Source: Anaerolineaceae bacterium (lineage in GTDB: Bacteria; Chloroflexota; Anaerolineae; JAAYZQ01). Taken from it: 5,273 bases of DNA. Under the pieces are notes generated by a model. It worked only from the letters and a program-made list of their open reading frames with translations. It did not search any database and had not been told where the DNA came from. Positions 1 to 4,253 of this stretch are shown here, piece by piece (within the stretch, counting starts at the first letter, position 1; the number at the start of each line of letters is the position of its first letter). The DNA lies in assembly GCA_012514775.1 (NCBI GenBank), contig JAAYZQ010000496.1, forward strand, positions 1 through 5,273. Reading direction: 5' to 3'. Made by a program: the position numbers and the translations under genes.

Positions 1-227
1 AGCGTCAGCCGCACGTTCATCAGGTAGTGATCGCGGTCGATGGCCAGCCGACCGTCCTCCATCTCGTGCACCGCAAAACGGCCGAGATCGGGCAGGCAGC
101 GGTGGACGGTCGACCGGTTCACGCCAATGCGCCGCGCAATCTCTGCCTGGGTCAATCCTTCCGGATAGGACAACAGCAGAGTCTCGATCTGCAACAGCCG
201 CTCGGCTTTCCCTATGGCGCGCTCCAT
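1..227 (-). CDS. HTH (WYL-type) transcriptional regulator, N-terminal part
   Basis: The gene starts at the ATG whose A is base 227 and stays open to the window edge, giving 75 complete codons with the rest outside. A strong Shine-Dalgarno, GGAGG, lies 5 bases upstream. Residues about 8-50 form a winged helix-turn-helix: LTQAEIARRIGV then NRSTVHRCLPDL fits helix-turn-recognition helix. The following HEMEDGRLAIDRDHYL fits the wing, and NVRLT begins the next segment. HTH proteins with this opening and a linker reading like 'YLMNVRLTL' are commonly WYL-domain regulators, which sense ligands through a C-terminal WYL fold and often accompany CRISPR-Cas and other defence loci. The WYL domain itself is not visible here, so that assignment is inference from the N-terminus and the setting. 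The gene follows the small winged-helix gene after 102 bases and has its own candidate extended -10 promoter, so it is probably transcribed separately. Its likely role is control of the adjacent CRISPR operon or of itself. Confidence 0.8.
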   Translation of the reverse strand, partial: MERAIGKAERLLQIETLLLSYPEGLTQAEIARRIGVNRSTVHRCLPDLGRFAVHEMEDGRLAIDRDHYLMNVRLT

Positions 228-242
228 GGTCTCCTCCTCGTG

Positions 243-253
243 CAACCCGGTTG
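243..253. repeat. Perfect 5-1-5 inverted repeat CAACC-C-GGTTG, possible operator
   Basis: Bases 243-253 read CAACCCGGTTG, an exact inverted repeat with a one-base centre. It lies between the predicted start of transcription and the Shine-Dalgarno of the HTH/WYL-like gene. A repressor bound here could block transcription of that gene. The arms are short, so chance occurrence is possible. Confidence 0.35.
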
Positions 254-255
254 TG

Positions 256-267
256 ACTGGGTCCAGT
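256..267. repeat. Perfect 5-2-5 inverted repeat ACTGG-GT-CCAGT overlapping the -10 element
   Basis: Bases 256-267 read ACTGGGTCCAGT, with exact 5-base arms around a two-base centre. On the minus strand it shares ACT with the -10 element TATACT and covers the likely start of transcription, a classic repressor position. A similar CTGG...CCAG palindrome overlaps the -10-like element of the next promoter at 548-563, although the half-site spacing differs (2 against 6 bases between CTGG and CCAG). Confidence 0.45.
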
Positions 268-296
268 ATAACATGCCGCCGGCGTCAAAACGCAAC
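265..296 (-). promoter_or_regulatory. Candidate extended -10 promoter for the HTH/WYL-like gene
   Basis: On the minus strand, TATACT (270-265) is preceded by TG with one base between (273-271), giving the extended -10 pattern TGnTATAAT with one mismatch in the hexamer. Upstream, GTTGCGTT (296-289) contains a weak -35-like TTGCGT 19 bases away. A TTGACG (288-283) is a better hexamer but only 12 bases from the -10, which is too close. An extended -10 can work with a poor -35. Transcription would begin near 258, leaving a leader of about 30 bases before the ATG at 227. Confidence 0.55.
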
Positions 297-329
297 ATTT
301 TGGGAAATTGCTTTGAACTGGCCCGGCCC

Positions 330-533
330 TCAATCCTTTCGGCCCCAGGGGAACAGGCGGCCCCGGCGATCCTGGCTCAACAGCAGTCCTTCTTCCTCGA
401 GGGCCGGCAGGGCTCTCGTCACCGACGAGCGGGGCAGGCCCATCTCCTGGGCCACGCGACCCGCCTTGATGCCCGGTTCCTTCTCCACGGTTTTCCAGAT
501 GGCTTCCAACCTCTGTCGATCTGCACGTCGCAT
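330..533 (-). CDS. Small winged helix-turn-helix DNA-binding protein
   Basis: This is a 67-residue protein starting at the ATG at 533, with GGAGG six bases upstream (544-540). The frame is open further upstream, to 905, but that extension would run inside csx15 and has no comparable ribosome site. Residues about 6-19 form helix 1 (RQRLEAIWKTVEKE). GIKAGRVAQEMGLPRSSVTRA (about 21-41) matches a helix-turn-helix of the MarR/Lrp/IclR kind. LPALEEEGLLLSQDRRGRLFPW (about 42-63) fits the end of the recognition helix and a beta wing. There is no room for a ligand or extra dimerisation domain, so it probably binds DNA as a small dimer or acts with a partner. It sits 76 bases after csx15 and 102 bases before the HTH/WYL-like gene. 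Two inverted repeats lie just upstream, which suggests autoregulation or control of the locus. I do not recognise a named family; the fold assignment is good, the regulatory target is inference. Confidence 0.8.
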   Translation of the reverse strand: MRRADRQRLEAIWKTVEKEPGIKAGRVAQEMGLPRSSVTRALPALEEEGLLLSQDRRGRLFPWGRKD

Positions 534-547
534 CTTGCACCTCCGTT

Positions 548-563
548 CCTGGTTTGCACCAGG
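548..563. repeat. Perfect 6-4-6 inverted repeat CCTGGT-TTGC-ACCAGG, possible operator or hairpin
   Basis: Bases 548-563 have exact 6-base complementary arms around a 4-base centre. On the minus strand the repeat overlaps the -10-like TATCCT (566-561) and ends three bases before the GGAGG of the small winged-helix gene. It could be an operator covering the transcription start or an RNA hairpin next to the ribosome site. No T-run follows, so it is not an intrinsic terminator. Confidence 0.5.
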
Positions 564-593
564 ATACGGGGTGCGTGTTGCGGGTAACGCAAC
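559..593 (-). promoter_or_regulatory. Candidate promoter of the small winged-helix gene, similar to the downstream promoter
   Basis: On the minus strand, GTTGCGTT (593-586) is followed after 19 bases by TATCCTGG (566-559). The promoter candidate ahead of the HTH/WYL-like gene has the same octamer followed after 18 bases by TATACTGG. As a sigma-70 promoter this copy is weak: TATCCT matches four of six -10 bases, the -35 is TTGCGT, and the spacing between the hexamers is long at 20. The call rests mainly on the shared layout of the two gaps. Confidence 0.4.
577..593. repeat. Perfect 6-5-6 inverted repeat GTTGCG-GGTAA-CGCAAC
   Basis: Bases 577-593 carry exact 6-base arms around GGTAA, in the gap after csx15. 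One arm, extended to the octamer AACGCAAC on the plus strand (586-593), occurs again at 289-296 ahead of the HTH/WYL-like gene, where the second arm is missing. It may be a regulator binding site upstream of or at the -35 position. A weak hairpin in the csx15 trailing transcript is the alternative. Confidence 0.45.
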
Positions 594-609
594 GACGTGC
601 CATTCATAG

Positions 610-999
610 CTACCCGTTTCTCCGTCTTCCCCGGGCCGCGTCGCGGATGGCTTGCAGGTCCAGGATCTCGGCCACCTCGTAGCGCGGCGGCATGCTGCCC
701 TGAACCGGCCGCAGGCGCACCTGGGCCGGAAAGTACCCGCAGCGTCCGTGCAACTCGGCCAGCAGGGCAACGGCCGAAAAGTTGAGAGCCGGCGGCACAA
801 CCAGTAGGGACAGGGTCTGCCATTCGAGGGGCGACAGGCCGCATGCGTCGGCCATGGCGGCCACCTGCGGAGCCAGCGGCCGCCCGGAATCGATCTGGCT
901 ATCAACCGTCACCACTCGACCGGACGCCTGGCCCGCCAGCCCCTCCAGCTCCGCCAGGTGGTCAGACGTCAGAGGGTGGGCAAAGTTGAGTACGATCAT
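610..999 (-). CDS. csx15: CRISPR-associated protein Csx15
   Basis: This 129-residue protein has the appearance of the Csx15 family: an opening MIVLNFAHPLT (1-11), a tryptophan-glutamine pair WQT (60-62), a hydrophobic LLVVPP (65-70), the stretch LLAELHGRCGYFP (79-91), RLRPV (95-99) and EVAEILDL (108-115). It is close to the usual family size of about 130 residues. Csx15 is found almost only beside type III CRISPR systems. Recent work groups it with Csx16 and Csx20 as proteins that bind or break down cyclic oligoadenylate, which would make it an off-switch or sponge for the messenger made by Cas10; I cite that from memory and treat it as likely. Its ATG overlaps the card1-like stop in an ATGA, and the ribosome site is weak (AAAGGG, 8 bases away), so translation is probably coupled to the nuclease gene. 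Pairing a cyclic-nucleotide-activated nuclease with its damper fits this order. The basic tail RGRRRNG may be disordered. Confidence 0.82.
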   Translation of the reverse strand: MIVLNFAHPLTSDHLAELEGLAGQASGRVVTVDSQIDSGRPLAPQVAAMADACGLSPLEWQTLSLLVVPPALNFSAVALLAELHGRCGYFPAQVRLRPVQGSMPPRYEVAEILDLQAIRDAARGRRRNG

Positions 1000-1925
1000 G
1001 AACAGGACCCTTTCGCCGCGGGCGTGCCCAGGATTCGATGAATCTCACCCACGAGGACACGGCGCTCCTCATCCTCGATGGACCCGGTTGCCCCATAGCC
1101 GGGCAGCTCGATGAGCGTGATGTTCAGCGCCTCGGCCAGCGCCCGATTGTTGCTCCGCTGCGGCCAGGTCCGATCGACGACCAGGACCCGCCGCGCATAG
1201 GTGCCAAAGAAGCGCTGTCCCCCGGCCACGACCAGTTGCTTGATGCCCTCCGTGGTGCGGGCCCGGTTGCCGCTCTTGACTTCGACGATGGCGATCTGAT
1301 TTCCGCAGCGCACGATGAGGTCGACGTCCACCGCGCCGCTCTCGTGCTTCCATCCTGCCTTGATCTCGCTCACCTCTGGTTCGAGGGCGGCCATGACCGC
1401 CTCCTCGAAGACCCCGCCGGGGGTCGTACACGGGCCGGTGAACTGGTAGTTGGTGCCAAAGTAGACGGTCAGGTAGTCGTCTATTGTAATCGTATCTTCG
1501 ATCACTTCTGTCTCGCCCAGCACGGGCCGGCCCTCGCCGTCGAAGCAATACCAGTCCACCAGGGTTCTTGCCCCGTCGGTGCGCACGTAAAAGGGGTGTG
1601 CCTGTTTCTCCCGGGCGGCCAGGAGAGCGGCGAGAAACATCGGTTTCGTGCCACCGGTGACGTTCACCACCGCGCCGGGAAATTCGGCGAGCAGGCCCAC
1701 CATCGTCCGCAGGGCGTCGCCGGGGTCAAAGCCGGCAATGAGGCGCAGCTCGGGCTTGATCTGCGCCAGGCAGATCGCCAGGTTTTCGGCCGGCCGCTTG
1801 CTCTTGGGCGCGGCGGTGTGAGCGATGATGACCCGGCTGGGCCGAAAGTAGCGCGCCGGCAGCAGGTTTGGCGCTGCCTGTTCGCCCGCCAGCACGATCA
1901 TTGGTCTCCCGTTGCCGTTCTTCAT
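996..1925 (-). CDS. card1: Card1/Can2-like CARF-domain nuclease (DUF1887 type)
   Basis: This 309-residue protein starts at the ATG at 1925, which overlaps the cmr6 stop in an ATGA and has AAGGAGG nine bases upstream. A start 20 codons earlier is possible but would lie inside cmr6 and adds only an arginine-rich tail. Residues about 7-155 form a CARF domain: the strand PMIVLAGEQAAPNLLP (8-23), then RVIIAHT, and VVNVTGGTKPM (86-96) with the TGGTK loop that contacts the cyclic tetra-adenylate messenger in this family. Residues about 168-309 form a PD-(D/E)xK nuclease: E174 or E175 in GVFEEAV, D200 and D202 in AVDVDLIV, and E215-V-K217 in IAIVEVKSG. Characterised relatives form dimers, are switched on by cyclic tetra-adenylate from Cas10, and cut single-stranded nucleic acid or nick DNA. 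It is shorter than the roughly 370-400 residues I recall for those relatives. A generic Csx1-like HEPN protein is ruled out because the nuclease motif is plain. Confidence 0.87.
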   Translation of the reverse strand: MKNGNGRPMIVLAGEQAAPNLLPARYFRPSRVIIAHTAAPKSKRPAENLAICLAQIKPELRLIAGFDPGDALRTMVGLLAEFPGAVVNVTGGTKPMFLAALLAAREKQAHPFYVRTDGARTLVDWYCFDGEGRPVLGETEVIEDTITIDDYLTVYFGTNYQFTGPCTTPGGVFEEAVMAALEPEVSEIKAGWKHESGAVDVDLIVRCGNQIAIVEVKSGNRARTTEGIKQLVVAGGQRFFGTYARRVLVVDRTWPQRSNNRALAEALNITLIELPGYGATGSIEDEERRVLVGEIHRILGTPAAKGSCS

Positions 1926-2989
1926 TGGCCCTCGCCTCCTTCGTCCGGCGCTTCTTCGAGCGCGGCCACCAGTTCGTTGTACCACGCCTTGGTAGAGTAC
2001 CGCTTCGGGCGCATCGACTGCCGTACCTTGTCCAGGATGGCCTGTGCGACCCGAACCCTGGCCGCGGGGGGCGCTTCCAGGCTGCGCCAGTTCTCGACAA
2101 AGTGGGCGATCCGGGGGGCAACCTGGCTCTGGGAAACAGCCTCCAGCCGCTTCAGGAACGCTTCGACCTCGGCCAGGGCCGGAGAGGGCTCCTCGGCTTC
2201 CTCCCCGGGAGCTGGCTGCCCCGGCATGGCCAACATCATGCGCCCGTACCCGCTCGAGGTCTTGGCTCCGATGCCTTCCTTCTCAAGGGCCAGTTTCAGG
2301 ATGGCCAGGGCGGCCTCGGCCCATGGTTGCGGGCCGTGTAGGGCCACGAGGTAGCTGCCCGTGGCGCTCACAAAAGGCACGGGAATCGGGCTGTCCCAAT
2401 CTGCCGGCGGTTCGTTCTCGCCCCGATAGTAGTTGCGATGGTGAACGGTGATCACGTCCAACGCCAGGGGCCGGTCCTGGGCGGCACTGCCCGGAATGTA
2501 GAGGGCATCGAAAAAGGTGACGTATCCGGCCTCGGATGTATCGCCGAACAGCGTCGTGTACGCCTCGGCCCCTTTCGCCCACCCTTCCTGGAGCGAGTTA
2601 CGCGCAAATCGCGCCGCCAGCCCTTTGAGGGCGCTGCCCGGGATGTAGGGCACGCCGTAGGTCCGATGAATCGTGATGGACGCATCGAGGACGCTCTCGC
2701 CCCCCAGCCCCAGGATCAAACGCCCCTGCGCACAGGCCTCGCGCGCGACGGCCCCGCTCGCCTCCAGCGCGCTCCGCCAGCGGGCAAAGAACGCCCCGTA
2801 GTCCTCCGGGACGGCCTGGCCGGCCGCCTGTTTGAAGTGGCCGGCTTTGGGGTTCTTTCTACCCTGGCTTTCCTGTTTGGCCTCTCCGCCCTGGCTCTCC
2901 TGTTCCGCCAGGTATTTGTCCAGCCAGAGGCCCGGATGGGTGGTCGGCTGGATCCCAGCCCCATCCAGAATTCGTCTGCGGCTGTCCAT
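1922..2989 (-). CDS. cmr6: Type III-B RAMP protein Cmr6, with C-terminal extension
   Basis: This 355-residue protein starts at the ATG at 2989, whose A is the last base of the cmr5 stop (TGATG), with AAGGAGAG a few bases upstream. An earlier in-frame start at 3085 would overlap cmr5 by 97 bases and is not needed. RAMP features: IPGSALKG (116-123), the segment DVITVHHRNYY (178-188) typical of Cmr6, PIPVPFVSA (201-209), and the glycine-rich loop GIGAKTSSGYGRM (239-251). Cmr6 caps the Cmr complex near the crRNA 3' end, beside Cmr1, and stacks on the Cmr4 filament. Two features stand out. Residues 30-43 hold a repeated QESQG in a polar, probably flexible stretch. After the RAMP core, a proline- and glutamate-rich linker (about 256-272) leads to about 80 mostly helical residues ending in EEAPDEGGEGQ. 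The function of that tail is unknown to me. Its stop overlaps the nuclease start by four bases, indicating coupled translation. Confidence 0.92.
   Translation of the reverse strand: MDSRRRILDGAGIQPTTHPGLWLDKYLAEQESQGGEAKQESQGRKNPKAGHFKQAAGQAVPEDYGAFFARWRSALEASGAVAREACAQGRLILGLGGESVLDASITIHRTYGVPYIPGSALKGLAARFARNSLQEGWAKGAEAYTTLFGDTSEAGYVTFFDALYIPGSAAQDRPLALDVITVHHRNYYRGENEPPADWDSPIPVPFVSATGSYLVALHGPQPWAEAALAILKLALEKEGIGAKTSSGYGRMMLAMPGQPAPGEEAEEPSPALAEVEAFLKRLEAVSQSQVAPRIAHFVENWRSLEAPPAARVRVAQAILDKVRQSMRPKRYSTKAWYNELVAALEEAPDEGGEGQ
2862..2904. repeat. Imperfect 16-base direct repeat, period 27, inside cmr6
   Basis: CCCTGGCTTTCCTGTT (2862-2877) recurs as CCCTGGCTCTCCTGTT (2889-2904) with one mismatch. 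The 27-base period keeps frame and adds nine codons to the polar N-terminal stretch of Cmr6, giving QESQG at residues 30-34 and 39-43. It is best read as a small in-frame duplication in a tolerant linker. Confidence 0.75.
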
Positions 2990-3363
2990 CACGTCTCTCC
3001 TTCCTGGCCCGGTTTCGCGTCCAGCACAGACTGGGCAAACCGCTTGAACCATTCCAGGGCGCTCAACGTTTGCCTGGTGAGCCACATGTAACTCCCCAGG
3101 TCAGCTTCGCGGCACTGGCGCAGGAAATCCGCAGCCGTCTTGCCGTCCACCACCTGTGCCAGGTCCTCGAGGAGGGCCTTGTGCCCGGCCTTGCCCCGGG
3201 TTTCGACGAACGTCACCGCCTGGATCAGCCCCGCCTGGCGAACCAGTACCGGCAGCTTGAGGGCCATGGAACCGTAGCGGTCCCGCTCCGTCTTGTCCTT
3301 TCGCTGCGCGCCTTGCACCTTGTCATAGACCTTCGGGGCCATGTCCTGTTGGATGGTGTGCAT
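2989..3363 (-). CDS. cmr5: Type III-B complex small subunit Cmr5
   Basis: This is a 124-residue, probably all-helical protein, within the usual Cmr5 range of about 120-170. The opening QQDMAPKVYDKVQGAQRK (residues 5-22) and the following KTERDRYGSMALKLPVLVRQAGL (about 24-46) match the Cmr5 pattern of an A..y..V helix, then a Y...a.klP.li...GL helix. The middle contains VTFVETRGK (50-58) and HKALLEDLAQVV (61-72). YMWLTRQTLSALEWFKRFAQ (about 92-111) is the closing helix with the conserved tryptophan region. Cmr5 subunits stack alongside the Cmr4 backbone, form the second filament of the effector and help hold target RNA; they have no catalytic role. The ATG at 3363 has GGAGG six bases upstream and follows cmr4 after 12 bases. 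An internal methionine (residue 8) is a less likely start. The gene shares one base with cmr6. Confidence 0.92.
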   Translation of the reverse strand: MHTIQQDMAPKVYDKVQGAQRKDKTERDRYGSMALKLPVLVRQAGLIQAVTFVETRGKAGHKALLEDLAQVVDGKTAADFLRQCREADLGSYMWLTRQTLSALEWFKRFAQSVLDAKPGQEGET

Positions 3364-3375
3364 TGTAGCCCTCCC

Positions 3376-4239
3376 TCAGGGCACCAGCCGGATCTGGCAG
3401 AGACCGCGACCCACGGTGGCATTCCCGCCCACCTGTAGGGGACTGCGGGCCAGATCGGCGATGGTGCTCGTGATCTCTTGCTCGTCGGCCTGGATCTCCT
3501 GGATGGCGAGCAGGCCCGACAGGATGGTTTCCGCCGGCAGCGACTCTTCGTACCAGAGCGCTCCCTCCGCGACGGTCTTCTTGGCGTCCTCCAGCCGGAT
3601 CCGGGCAGCGATCTCGGTTGCCGTCTCCAGCAGGAAGCTCAACACGTCGTCGTGTACCAGGCACAGCCGTTCCACAAAGATCTGCGTCCAGTTTCTGTCG
3701 TCGGGAAACAGGAACATGCCGATCCAGTCGCCGAGGGCCTGAAGCGCTGTGTCCGGCCGGCCGGCAAGCCTCAGGTCCTCAAGAACCACCTGGTTCTCTT
3801 GGGCCCCGATGACCGTTGCCAGCCGCGAGCCGGATGCCGGCAGCAAACAGGCTGCCGCTTCTCCAACCTCCGGAATTTCGGCGGGAAAGGGCACCCGGGC
3901 CATGCTGCAATCCCGCTGCAAACGGCGCAGCAACAGCGGCGAGGTGACCCAGGCAAAGATGCCCGACAGGCTGCGGACCGGCAGGCAGAGCAGGCGCAGG
4001 TCGGAGAACTGGGCCGAACCGGCAAAGTCTCCGGCGTCCACCGTCTCCGGCCCAAAGATCTGGGCTCTTTGTGCCTCGTCACAGTTGCTGCGCAGCACAC
4101 CCTTGATGGTGGAACCGGGCACGATGGGGATGCCCGTCGCTTTTTCGCGAGCCACCGGCAGGTCGATGGCGCCAACACCCTGGCCGGTACCGGCGTGCAG
4201 GGGAGACAGGGCTTGCAAAAAGAGCAATTTAGCTTTCAT
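3376..4239 (-). CDS. cmr4: Type III-B RAMP backbone protein Cmr4 (target-RNA slicer)
   Basis: This 287-residue protein has typical Cmr4 length. The N-terminus carries SPLHAGTGQGVGAIDLP (12-28), where H15 and D26 sit at the positions known to matter for target RNA cleavage in Cmr4; D26 is the key catalytic residue, so the slicer activity looks intact. REKATGIPIVPGSTIKGVLR (31-50) is the crRNA-binding RAMP signature. FGPE, then SAQFSDLRLLCLPVRSLSGIFAWVTSP (about 75-101), is the strongly conserved Cmr4 core. The C-terminal glycine-rich loop VGGNATVGRG lies at 270-279. Several copies of Cmr4 polymerise along the crRNA spacer, each cutting bound target RNA at 6-nucleotide steps. The ATG at 4239 has AAGGAG six bases upstream and follows the cmr1 stop by 14 bases, so the genes are cotranscribed. 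No frameshift or missing core motif is apparent. Confidence 0.96.
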   Translation of the reverse strand: MKAKLLFLQALSPLHAGTGQGVGAIDLPVAREKATGIPIVPGSTIKGVLRSNCDEAQRAQIFGPETVDAGDFAGSAQFSDLRLLCLPVRSLSGIFAWVTSPLLLRRLQRDCSMARVPFPAEIPEVGEAAACLLPASGSRLATVIGAQENQVVLEDLRLAGRPDTALQALGDWIGMFLFPDDRNWTQIFVERLCLVHDDVLSFLLETATEIAARIRLEDAKKTVAEGALWYEESLPAETILSGLLAIQEIQADEQEITSTIADLARSPLQVGGNATVGRGLCQIRLVP

Positions 4240-4253
4240 CGGTCACTCCTTTG

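Noticed and set aside
228..329. Rho-independent terminator after the small winged-helix gene
   Set aside because: The only GC-rich inverted element (around GGCCCGGCC) is short and has no T-run on the minus strand.
27..587. Plus-strand open frame of 186 codons over the regulator region
   Set aside because: It runs antisense through two HTH genes and both palindrome-bearing gaps, and its protein has no recognisable features.
330..905. A longer version of the small winged-helix protein starting inside csx15
   Set aside because: The extra N-terminal part overlaps csx15 in another frame and is arginine-, proline- and cysteine-rich. The ATG at 533 has GGAGG at ideal spacing and starts just before helix 1.
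1038..2354. Long plus-strand open frame (438 codons) opposite the card1-like gene and cmr6
   Set aside because: It lies antisense to two well-recognised genes, has no recognisable domain, and crosses the cmr6/card1 junction. Long antisense frames are expected in GC-rich coding DNA.
1922..3085. Longer Cmr6 start at 3085
   Set aside because: It would overlap cmr5 by 97 bases and adds 32 residues unlike Cmr6. The ATG at 2989 sits on the cmr5 stop with a good ribosome site.
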